A stretch of 64,000 bases of DNA from Macrobrachium rosenbergii (Eukaryota; Arthropoda; Malacostraca; Decapoda; Palaemonidae): positions 10,677,662 through 10,741,661 of the forward strand of contig NC_089749.1 of assembly GCF_040412425.1 (NCBI RefSeq). The letters run 5' to 3'. The position numbers and the translations under genes are program-made. Numbering within the stretch: the first letter of the stretch is position 1; the number at the start of each line of letters is the position of its first letter. This document shows positions 43,270-55,600 of the stretch, in pieces. The notes under the pieces are model-generated. The model worked only from the letters and a program-made list of their open reading frames with translations, had not been told where the DNA came from and searched no databases.

Positions 43270-43712
43270 GTTAATTTCACAGGCCAAAATGACAGAAATT
43301 CATAGGCCCACATGACAGAAATTTATAGGCCAAAATGATAGAAATTCATAGGCCCACATGACAGAAATTTATATGCCAAAATGACAGAAATTCATAGGCC
43401 AACATGACAGAAATTTATATGCCAACATGACACAAATTCATAGGCCAACATGACAGAAATTCACAGGCCAACATGACAGAAATTCATAGGTCAACATGAC
43501 AGAAATTCACAGGCCAACATGACAGAAATTCACAGGCCAGCATGACAGAAATTAACAGGCCAACATGACAGAAATTCATAGGTCAACATGACAGAAATTC
43601 ACAGGCCAACATGACAGAAATTCACAGGCCAGCATGACAGAAATTAACAGGCCAACATGACAAATTCATAGGCCAACATGACAGAAATTCACAGGCCAAC
43701 ATGACAGACAAC
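43270..43712 (+). repeat. 23-bp minisatellite, about 19 copies
   Basis: Unit AGGCCAACATGACAGAAATT plus CAT, with alternating variants (AGGCCCACATG, AGGTCAACATG, AGGCCAGCATG). A block of several units is itself duplicated about 115 bp apart (TAGGTCAACATGACAG at 43487 and 43580). Confidence 0.9.
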
Positions 43713-44606
43713 CAAAGAACCTTATCTATCTGGAGTGGAACATAATCCTGAAAGGTTGATTCACTGACTGAATTAGCTGGCGTCACTTGACCCCCGAATA
43801 AAACGATACAGCCATACTTCAGGATTGCATGACCACAGAGTCAGGAACTACCTAAAAATGGAAGCAAATTCCAAATCCTTAGAGCAGGGGGAAAGAACCG
43901 TTTAACCGTGTGTTTCGAGAATTAACTATGTCTACAGAGTAAATCATAAGAAGAGGAAGCCTAATGGGTTCTTAGAGGTCACCAAAAGCTTGGAATCTAC
44001 CTGGCATTGACATTATGCTAAAGACATCCCAGAACAGCACTAGAGGTATTGAATATTTTCTCTCAACAAAATCTCTTCAGAAATAGGCTTTCAACGATTG
44101 CAGATGTCTTGTTTTACTTAACGTTATGAACAAAGTTACGAAATAGCAACAAAAATCAGTTTCTTAAGGGTCTTTATGATGACTAATGCCTTTGGATAAT
44201 GAAAGTTCTGTAACGAAAGTTTCTCTGAGAAACAGAGCAATAACCATTATACCAAATTTTGTGGGTGGCTGGTAAGTCTCACTGTATATTTGCAATTATT
44301 TTTCTAATAAAGCAAAACATGTAAGGCCCTGATAACAAAAACGTGTTGGCACTAATTCTTTGAAAGTGTTAAGAGAGTTATTAAGTCATTATCTACATCG
44401 TATCTGGCGAAGGGCTTGATTGAATTTCCAAGTCAAAATCAGCTTTGTCTCTCGGGATAGTTTTGTGGGAAGGCCCGTATCAAAATCCAAAAGGCATAAG
44501 TTCGAATTCTGGCATAGGCAGATGCACTTATCATATATGATTAACTTTGGTTGTAAACTTTCCTATTGTAAAGGAAGTCTATATGAAAGCTTACATATGT
44601 ATGTAT

Positions 44607-44881
<275 letters not shown>

Positions 44882-45196
44882 CTTGTATATATGCATATAT
44901 ATTTATACATAATCTTAGGGTTTTGTCGCTTTAACACGTAACTTTTTTATGCTTACAAATATTAAGTCACTAATGTCACTTAATATCAAATTTACTATAA
45001 CTTGAGAATAACCGACACCCAAGCGGCAATTTAACCTGCAAGTGCATCTGCTTCGGCCAGGATTCTAACCTGGACCTTTGTTTTAGATTCTGTAATAAAC
45101 AGTTGACTTGACTATTGGATATCAAGAGACGTAACTTGATAATGACACTACTGTACATATTCCTGTCGAATTTAGGTTCTTGACTTCGATAACTGA

Positions 45197-45197
<1 letters not shown>

Positions 45198-45271
<74 letters not shown>

Positions 45272-45400
45272 AACAGGTTAACCAGACCACTGAGCTGACT
45301 ATCAGCTCTCATAGGGCTGGCCCGAAGGATTTACATGAAATACCAGGTCTAGGCCAGAAGCCAAGCACTGGGACGAAATACCTGACATTAACCTATTTCC
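45198..45400. mobile_element. (ATT)n plus SINE-like pieces, two families joined
   Basis: (ATT)n at 45198-45270 is followed by ACAGGTTAACCAGACCACTG and CTCTCATAGGGCTGGCCCGA, a motif I associate with a common decapod SINE. From about 45340, AGGTCTAGGCCAGAAGCCAA and GCACTGGGACG is the reverse complement of the GGTCCCAG...GCTTGGCC block found at 61630 and 63063, so an antisense fragment of that family abuts it. Confidence 0.45.
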
Positions 45401-45843
45401 ACCATGATAAGTGGTTGATAAATTTGGCGTATTGTAAATTTTGTAGTTTAAACCATAATCACATACCAGAATTGAAAATATAATATGCTTGTGTTTTAAT
45501 GTTTGCTGCTAATGTTTCTGGCGTTCAATTCAGTAACCAGTGAGTCATTTTAGAGATACTGGACCCCAACTTTTATCCTACAGTTGTAGGGAACCACAGT
45601 GGAAAAGTGGTGTTGTTGGTTTGGGGGAAAACACAAAGTAAGTGAAATACAGGGATGTGTTTGACTTAACCTTACCTAGGACGCTGGGTCTTGACCTGGT
45701 CGGGGGGTTAGGGGTAGGGCCTCGTTATCCTGGACTCCCTGCCAACCTAACCTAACCTAATTTAGTGCACTATAAATTAAGATAAATTATTGGTTTGCAA
45801 CCTTATTTAACCACACTTAACCTAACGTGACTGTGAACCCGGG

Positions 45844-45845
<2 letters not shown>

Positions 45846-45911
<66 letters not shown>
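45846..45911 (+). repeat. (CT)n microsatellite
   Basis: About 33 CT units. Confidence 0.95.
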
Positions 45912-45913
<2 letters not shown>

Positions 45914-46022
45914 AGCAAGATCTCAAAGCTGGGAAGCTAAAATAAGATAAAAATAAAATTTCCATGTTGTAAATTTGAATAATTCGATTGGTTCATTCTG
46001 ATGAATAAATAGTTCAGGCAGA

Positions 46023-46245
46023 ATGATTCCCCAAACTGGGGAGCGACGTTCCCGTTTGCTCCCTGACACATGCACTGTGAAATTTTCATTTACCTCTTTA
46101 AATATTTGGAATAAACTGCCAATCATGCGTCATATAACCGGAACTCACACCCTCCTTTTGTGTTCCTTAAGGCTTGCGATCTTACTGTATATGAAAGACC
46201 TGTATTTCCCAAGAGGACAAGGCAAAAATTTTTTTTTATCCTAAC
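46023..46245 (+). pseudogene. possible LINE ORF2 tail remnant
   Basis: The frame reads RLLPDTCTVKFSFTSLNIWN, then KLPIMRHITGTH; N-x-WN-x-LP followed by a hydrophobic tail resembles the end of non-LTR reverse-transcriptase proteins. Weak. Confidence 0.3.
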
Positions 46246-46543
46246 GGTTCATATTCTCTTCAAAGTGTATTTTTCGAAGTGAGGTTAATCTGAATTCTTG
46301 TCTATCTTTGCTGTTTTCTTCACGAAATGGAAGTATGGCTTTTATAAATACTGTTTAAGTTCAGCTGTACGTACCCAGGTACCCAGGTAAAGATGTACAG
46401 ATGCTATTAACTTTGATGAAAACAGGAATGAAACGAAGTGATTCGACTATATTACTAACATTCTGTACTAGGGACGTACTGTATGCAATTCTCTAACCAA
46501 GAAATGTTCAGCTGAGTATGCCAGCAATCAAATCATCAGTTTC

Positions 46544-46545
<2 letters not shown>

Positions 46546-46619
<74 letters not shown>
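46546..46619 (+). repeat. compound (CT)n-(CA)n microsatellite
   Basis: CT run, TATA, then CA run, about 210 bp before the repeat-protein start codon. Confidence 0.9.
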
Positions 46620-46621
<2 letters not shown>

Positions 46622-46705
46622 CCCAGCCAGTTTATTAAGCATTAAACAACCCAAAGGAGTTAATAATTATCAACAAGTGTTCAGCCTCCGTGGGTGGTTT
46701 TGTAA

Positions 46706-46713
46706 TATAAATA
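46706..46713 (+). promoter_or_regulatory. possible TATA box of the repeat-protein gene
   Basis: TATAAATA about 120 bp before the ATG at 46830. A TCAGT, the arthropod initiator core, occurs at 46760-46764, but its distance from the TATA (about 55 bp) is longer than usual. Weak evidence. Confidence 0.25.
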
Positions 46714-46829
46714 CTGGCGGTGTTTGGCAAAAGTATCCCAGATCGAAACGTAAGTCACCTCAGTCGGGAGAAAAACTACGTTGATCAGTTGTGAAGTGGA
46801 TACGGTTTGGGGAAGTCCTCCTCCTCAGG

Positions 46830-46899
46830 ATGGCGTTCTTCAGGCGATTCCCAGCGACGCTCTGCGTTTGCTTGATGCTGATCGTTGTGTGGGCAGAAG
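46830..46899 (+). CDS. repeat-protein exon 1: signal peptide
   Basis: ATG at 46830 starts [16 protein letters not shown] followed by LIVVWAE: a short basic n-region, a hydrophobic core and a small-residue end, a typical secretory signal. The donor AAG|GTGAAG gives phase 1, matching the phase-1 entry of the next exon. Reading through the donor hits a stop within ten codons. A TATAAATA element lies at 46706-46713, about 120 bp upstream, and could be the promoter TATA box. Confidence 0.7.
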
Positions 46900-46925
46900 G
46901 TGAAGCACAGTCAGTCCGTTTTTGT

Positions 46926-46967
<42 letters not shown>

Positions 46968-47057
46968 TGTATATTTATATATGTGTGTGTATACACTGTT
47001 TTTTCTATATATATATGTATGTGTATACACTGTTTTTTTCATATATATGTATGTATA

Positions 47058-47145
<88 letters not shown>

Positions 47146-49226
47146 TTAGCTATACTGGCTAGCTGAGAACGAGTGCTTTTAGATGACAGTATTTTTGGGT
47201 GGGGAGGGGGGGTTGCTCAAAATGTGATTATGAATATTAATAAAAAATTTGATAATAAAGGAACGTGCTTACTATTCAATGCTTCTCATTGTATGGTACA
47301 ATTTCCTTTCAAAATACGTGTGGAATAAACGGGAAGGCAATCCAGCACAGCAGGTAAATTTAGCAACCAAATTTTATAGCCGTGTCTTTTCTCAGTGTGT
47401 CATTGTTAGAGGCTCCATACAAGGTCGCCATTCACGAAGGTATTTCGTCGAGAAAATAATTTTTTAGTGCAATTTTTTTTTGCATATTTTTGAGAAGTGA
47501 CGTTATCATTTTTTCAACTGAAAAAAACTGAACTTAGAGGTCGAAATTCTAAATTTCCCCACGAGAGAATTTTCATTATTAGTTTTAGAATAAGTGGTAA
47601 AAATTTGAAGCAAATCCCTTCAATCATAAGGTAGACACAGTCATTTACTTTATAAAAGGGGCCCAGCCCCCCCTTAAAAAAATTAGGAATGTTTCATTTT
47701 CAAATATTTGAGCAACATACCTCGAGTGTGATGCTTGTACCCTGGGGTCAGGAAATTTTCGCCCATCCAGTTGTTTATTTATTGGGAATATTTTAAAGGT
47801 CATAAATAGCTATGCTATTTTATTATTCGAACATTCACCTTGAATAACTATTGCAATTTCGAGTGCAGATTTTGTGACTGATAATATTATAGAACCGTGA
47901 TTGGATCACAAAAGTTCTAAAGCACCAGAAGTCTATTTTCTGGTTCAGTAAATTTTACAGTGAATTATTTTGATGTTTTCTTTATTTTACCGTGAATTGA
48001 GTTCTAGTTTACCTGGGTGAGCAATTTCTATCCATAAAATAGTTTAATAATAATGAAATTTTTAACTCGTTCTCTCAAGTTTCGCTCTTACAGTTATCAG
48101 TGAATTGTGGTGCAAGAGTGGCACTTGTATTTTCATTGTCAAGATTTTCAATTTTATATATTTGCTTCTGTTCAAAATTAAAGTCTCAGAATATTATTGC
48201 AAGTAAACATATCACTGAAGTATTCTAAATTTGACTTCCTGACTCATGTTTTTAACTTTTTAAAGCTTGGGTGAGAGAACAAAACATCTTTAAATGACTT
48301 TTCCTGGAATGCTGGCTGTACAGTAGATTTCAGTCTTGGTACGAAAAAAAGAAAGTGTAACCTGGTTTATGTAATCCGAACAGACGATTTTTCAAAAAGC
48401 TACGTTACAAAGAGATAAAGATAAAAACAAAAGTATTGATAATGATAATGAAGATAATGGTAATGCCAACAAACAGCAACGATGTTGATAATTAGAATGA
48501 GATTCCATTAAGTAAGTCTCGTTTCAGTGTTCCTCATTTTCTGATATGATAGGAAGAGTGCATTCGACACGAATCCATCCCATTTATACTGTTTTAAGTT
48601 GTTAAAATAAATATACAATTGATATGAAATATGAAATCTTGCTGTTTCGAAATTATAAAAAAAGAGCAACCAGTTTGGGTATGAAATCTCAAAGCTCCTT
48701 CAGGATGGATTTTTTTGGACGAACTTGCAGACTTACAGGGCCTCTATAATTGAACACAGTCCAAGATATGAAAAAGCTGAATGGAATCTAATTATTGTGA
48801 TATATAATCTATGTTTTTATGTCTAAGGAACGCTTTCAAAGGTACAGTTAAACGGTGGCTGGTATATCCTTTACATCAATCAACAAAATTGACCGTGAAA
48901 TATATCAGTGAATCTTTGAGCTTTTCTGTTACTGAAAGAGAAGTCAACATATCAGCTTACGGCAATAGATTGAGTATTTAAAATTTCATAGTACAAATTA
49001 CGGTATAAGATCTGCAATTCTCCTTGTATTTTAATAATTTACTTGCATCCTTATTTGTTTATTTATTAATTTATTAATTTATTTTTTTATAATAACTGAT
49101 CTCTTCTTTCTGTATTTCCTATAACCTTCTGTAACTTCTTTCACATGAACACCTTATTCTTTTGAAGCTTGAATTTCAAGTCGTTGGCCCCTGTGGGCTT
49201 GTAAGTTATGTATAGGGTTCTTCTTC

Positions 49227-49285
<59 letters not shown>

Positions 49286-49538
49286 TGGTGGTTTATTAAT
49301 GCAATTATATATTTTCAGATAGTCATTTTTGTATGTAAAGAAATATTCTCTAACTTTTCTACTGACTAATGTCATTCTTCCTTCAAATACAGTCTCAGTG
49401 AGTGCTAAGGACCCAGTACCAACACCTAAAGCCATCAACCCTGTAGGTAAGATGTTATGAAAACAATGGTGCTTGCATTCTTGCTCATTAATTCATTTAT
49501 TGGTAAGTGTTTTATTTTGGACAGTATGTATGTGTATA

Positions 49539-49629
<91 letters not shown>

Positions 49630-52600
49630 AATATAATTATATAAAAAATACATTTAGTTATCATTTAGTTATCAGAGTTGGCTGGTGAAAAAGGGTTCAA
49701 ATTGTGGTTAGTATAATGGAACATTTTTAATACCGAGCATAAAGAGAGCTTATTATGCTATGTCCAAGATTTGCAAACGTTTAAAGAATTGTAGGTATTT
49801 TTACTTAACTTTGACTAACGAAAATTTTCAAAGTTGTACCTAAATAAAAGTTTTTATGTCAGTACATCATTGAACAAGAAATAAAAAATCTGCTTAAAGG
49901 TATGAAGACTGTATTTAAAATTCAGAGTATAAATTATACAAAAAGATTTGTATTGTCACAATGTTGGTGGTCATATTAATGCCATATATCTTCAGATAAT
50001 TATTCTAGATTATAAAAAACATTCCCTATCGTTTCTCTTGACTAATGGCATTCTTCTTTCAAATACAGACACAGGGAAGGATACAAAACCAGCAACAACA
50101 CCCAAATCCGGCGTCCCGAAGGTTCCTACCACAAAAGCCCCGAAGGTTCCTACCACAAAAGCCCCGAAGGTTCCAACCATAAAAGCTCCAAAGGCTCCTA
50201 CCACAAAACCCCAGCAGGTTCCTACCCTAAAAGCCCCGCAGGTTCCTACCATAAAAGCTCCAAAGGCTCCTACCACAAAAGCCCCGCAGGTTCATACCAT
50301 TAAAGTCCCGAAGGTTCCTACCACAAAAGCCCCGAAGGTTCCTACCACAAAAGCCCCGAAGGTTCCAGCCATAAAAGCCCGAAGTTTCCTACCACAAAAG
50401 CCCCGAAGGTTCCTACCATAAAAGCCCTGAAGGTTCCAACCATAAAAGCCCAAAGGCTCCTACCACAAAAGCCCCTGCAGGTTCCTACCACAAAAGCCCT
50501 GCAGGTTCCTACCATAAAAGCCCAAAGGTTCCTACCACAAAAGCCCCAAAGGTTCTTACCATTAAAGCCCCAAAGGTTCCTACCACAAAAAGCCCTGAAG
50601 GTTCCTACCACAAAAGCCCCAAAGGTTCCAACCATAAAAGCCCCAAAGGTTCCTACCACAAAAGCCCAAAAGGTTCCAACCACAAAAAAGCCCCAAGGTT
50701 CCAACCATAAAAGCTCCAAAGGCTCCTACCACAAAACCCCAGCAGGTTCCTACCACAAAAGCCCCAGGTTCCTACCATAAAAGCCCAAAGGTTCCTACAC
50801 AAAAGCCCTGAAGGTTCATACCATTAAAGCCCCGAAGGTTTCTACCACAAAAGCCCCAAAGGTTCTTACTACAAAAGCCCCAAAGATTCATAAAATAAAA
50901 GCCCCGAAGGTTCCTACCACAAAAGCCCTAAAGGTTCCTACCATAAAAGCCCCAAAGGTTCCTACCACAAAAACCCCAAAGGTTCTTACTACAAAAGCCC
51001 CGAAGGTTCCTACTACAAATGCCCTGAAGGTTCCTACCACAAAAGCCCCGAAGGTTCCTACTACAAAACCCCCAAAGGTTCTTACTACAAAAGCCCTGAA
51101 GGTTCCTACCACAAAAGCCCCGAAGGTTCCTACCACAAAAGCCCCGAAGGTTTCTACCACAAAACCCCCAAAGGTTCTTACTACAAAAGCCCCGAAGGTT
51201 CCTACCACAAAAGCCCCGAAGGTTTCTACCACAAAAGCCCCAAAGGTTCTTACTACAAAAGCCCTGAAGGTTCCTGCCACAAAAGCTCCGAAGGTTCCTA
51301 ACACAAAAGCATCGAAGGTTCCTACCACAAAAGCCCCGAAGGTTTCTACCACAAAAGCCCCAAAGGTTCTTACTACAAAAGCCCTGAAGGTTCCTACCAC
51401 AAAAGCTCCGAAGGTTCCTACCACAAAAGCCCCAAAAGCCCTGAAGGTTTACCACAAAAGCCCCCAAGGTTTCCACCAAAAAGCCCCAAAGGTTCCTTTA
51501 CAAAAGTTACCACAAAAGGCCCCAAGGTTCCTACCACAAAAGCCTCGAAGGTTCCTACCACAAAAGACCTGAAGGTTCCTACCTCTAAGATCATACCACA
51601 AAAGACCCCAATGACCGTTCCACTGAAGATCATTACCACAAAAAGCCCTGAAAGTTCCTACCACATCGTAACAAAAAAGACCCCAAGGATCAAACCACAA
51701 AACCCCCACAGAAAGTTCTTACCACAAAAGACACCAAGGATCGTACCACAAAGATCCCAGAAGATTCCAATGATCAAACCACCGAAGATCATCCACAAAA
51801 AGCAAGAAGATTCCTACCACCAAAGATCGTACCACAAACGACCCCGGGGATCGTACCACTGGAGATCATACCACAAAAGGCCCCAAGGATCATACCACCG
51901 AAGATCGTACCACAATAGACACCAAGAATCATACCACTGATGATCATGCCACAAAAGACCCCAATTATCGTACCACAAAAGCCCTGAAGGTTCCTACCAC
52001 CGAAGATCGTACCACAAAAGACCCCAAGGATCATACCACTGAAGATCGTACCACAAAAGACCCCAAGGATCATACCACTGGTGATCGTGCCACAAAAGAC
52101 CCCAATGATCATACCATCGAAGATCATACCACAAAAGATCCCAAGTATCATACCACTGAAGATCGTACCTCAAAAGACCCCAATGATCATACAACCAAAG
52201 ATCGTACCACAAAAGACCCCAAATATCGTACCACTGATGATCGTACCACAAAAGACCTCAATGATCATACCACTGAAGATCGTACCACAAAAGACCTCAA
52301 GTATCGTACCACCAAAGATCATACCACAAAAGACCCCAATGATCATACCACTGAAGATCGTCCCACAAAAGACACCAAGTATCGTACCACTGAAGATCGT
52401 ACCACAAAAGACTACAATGATCATACCACCAAAGATCGCACCACAAAAAAACCCAATGATCAACCCACCGAAGATCGTACCACAAAAGACCCCAAGGATC
52501 ATACCACTGATGATCGTGCCACAAAAGACCCCAATGATCATACCACCGAAGATCGTACCACAAAAGACCTCAATGATCATACCACCGAAGATTATACCAC

Positions 52601-55600
52601 AAAAGACCCCAATGATCATACCACTGATGATCGTGCCACAAAAGACCCCAGTGATCATACCACTGAAGATCGTACCACAAAAGACCACAATGATCATACC
52701 ACCGAGGATCGTACCACAAAAGAGCCCAATGATCATACCACTGATGATCGTGCCACAAAAGACCACAATGATCTTACCACCGAAGATCATACCACAAAAG
52801 ACCCCAATGATCATACCACTGATGATCAAACGACAGAAGACCCCAAGGATCATACCACCGAAGATCGTACCACAAAAGACCCAATGATCATACCACCAAA
52901 GATCATACCACAAAAGACCCCAATGATCATACCAAGATCGTACCACAAAAGATCGCTTCATACCACAAAAAGACACCAATGATCATACCACTGAAGATCG
53001 TACCACAAAAGACTACAATGATCATACCACCAAAGATCGTACCACAAAAGAACCCAATGATCATACCACTGAAGATCTTACCACAAAAGACCCCAAGGAT
53101 CATACCACTGATGATCGTGCAACAAACGACCCCAATGATCATCCCACCGAAGATCATACCATAAAAGACCCCAATAATCATACCACCGAAGATCGTACCA
53201 CAAAAGACCTCAATGATCATACCACTGAACTTCGTACCACAAAAGACCACAATGATAATGCCATCGAAGATCGTACCACAAAAGACCCCAAGGTTCATAC
53301 CACATATGATCGTACCACAAAAACCCCCAATGATCATACCACTGAAGATCGTACCACAAAAAGACCCCAATGATCATTCCAACGAAGATCATACCAAAAG
53401 ACCCCAATGATCATACCACTGATGATCAAACAACAGAAGACCCCAAGGATCATACCACCGAAGATCGTACCACAAACGACCGCAATGATCATACCACCAA
53501 AGATCGTACCACAAAAGACCACAATGATAATACCACCGAAGATCGTACCACAAAAGACACCAAGCTTCATACCACTGATGATCGTACCACAAAAGACCCC
53601 AATGATCATACCACTGAAGATCATACCACAAAAGAACCCAATGATCATACCACTGAAGATCGTGCCACAAAAGACCCCAATGATCATCCCACCGAAGATC
53701 ATACCACAAAGACCCCAATGATCATACCACCGAAGATCGTACCACAAAAGACCCCAATGATCATACCACCGAAGATCGTACCACAAAAGACCCCAATGAT
53801 AATACCACCGATGATCGTACCACAAAAGACCCCAAGGTTCATACCACATATGATCGTACCACAAAAACCCCCAATGATCATACCACCGAAGATCGTACCA
53901 AAGATACAAAAGACCCCAATGATCATACCACCGAAGATCGTACCACAAAAGACCCCACGGATCATACCACAGATGATCGTACCACAAAAGACCCCAATGA
54001 TCATACCACTGATGATCGTGCCACAAAAGACCCCTTGATCATACCACCAAAGATCGTACCACAAAGACCCCAATGATCATACCACGGAAGATCTTACCAC
54101 AAAAGACCCCAAGGATCATACCACTGATGATCTTACCACAAAGGACCCCAATGATCATACCACCAAAGATCGTACCACAAAAGACCCCAATGATCATACC
54201 ACCGAAGATGATCCCACAAAAGATCCCAAGGATCATACCACTGAAGATCGTACCACAAAAGACCCCAATGATCATACCACCGAAGATCATACCACAAAAG
54301 ATCCCAATGATCATACCACTGAAGATCGATGCCACAAAAGATCCCAACGATCATACCACCGAAGATCGGTCCACAAAAGACCCCACGGATCATACCATGG
54401 ATGATCGTACCACAAAAGACCCCAATGATCATACCACCGAAGATCGTACCACAAAAGACCCCAAGGATCATACCACCGAAGATCGGTCCACAAAAGACCC
54501 CACGGATCATACCACGGATGATCGTACCACAAAAGACCCCAATGATCATACCACTGATGATCGTGCCACAAAAGACCCCATTGATCATACCACCAAAGAT
54601 CGTACCACAAAAGACCCCAATGATCATACCACTGAAGATCATACCACAAAAGACCCCAAGGATCATACCACTGATGATCTTACCACAAAGGACCCCAATG
54701 ATCATACCACCAAAGATCTTACCACAAAAGACCCCAATGATCATACCACCGAAGATGATGCCACAAAAGATCCCAAGGATCATACCACTGAAGATCTTAC
54801 CACAAAAAGACCCCAATGATCATCCACCAAAGATCATACCACAAAAGACCCCAATGATCATACCACCGAAGATCGTACCACAAAACCCCACAATGATGAT
54901 CATACCACAAACAAAAGACCACTGATTACCACCGAAGATCGTACCACAAAGACCCCAAGGATCATACCACTGAGATCGTACCACAAAAGACCCCAATGAT
55001 CATACCACCACCAAAGATCGTACCACAAAAGACCCCAAAGATCTTACCACAGAAGATCGTACCACAAAAGACCCCAATGATCATACCACTAATGATCGTG
55101 CCACAAAAGACCCCAAGGATCATACCACTGATGATCTTACCACAAAAGACCACAATGATCATCCCACTGAAGATCGTACCACAAAAGACCCCAATGATCA
55201 TACCACCGAAGATCGTACCACAAAAGACCCTGAGGATCATACCACTGATGATCGTACCACAAAAGACCCCAATGATCATACCACTGAAGATCATACCACA
55301 AAAGACCCCAATGATCATACCACTGAAGATCGTGCCACAAAACCCAATGATCATTCCACTGAAGATCGTACCACAAAAGACCCCGAGGATCATACCACCA
55401 AGATCGTACCACAAAAGACCCCAAGGATCATCCACCAAAGATCGTACACAAAAAGACCCAAATGATCATACCACCACGGATGATCATACCACTCGTACCA
55501 CAAAAGACCCCGACCCCAATGATCATACCACTGATGATCGTGCCAAAAAGACCCCAATGATCATACCACTGAAAGATCGTACCACAAAAGACCCCAATAA

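Larger units (their letters stand above)
46900..49398. other. intron 1 of the repeat-protein gene
   Basis: Contains TA arrays at 46927-46968 and 47060-47141 and a probable LINE 3' end at 49050-49284. At about 48893-49010 there is a stretch resembling the introns that follow the small duplicated exons (GTGAATCTTTGAGCTTTTCT, then GAAAGAGAAGTCAACATATC). The rest shows nothing recognised. Confidence 0.6.
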
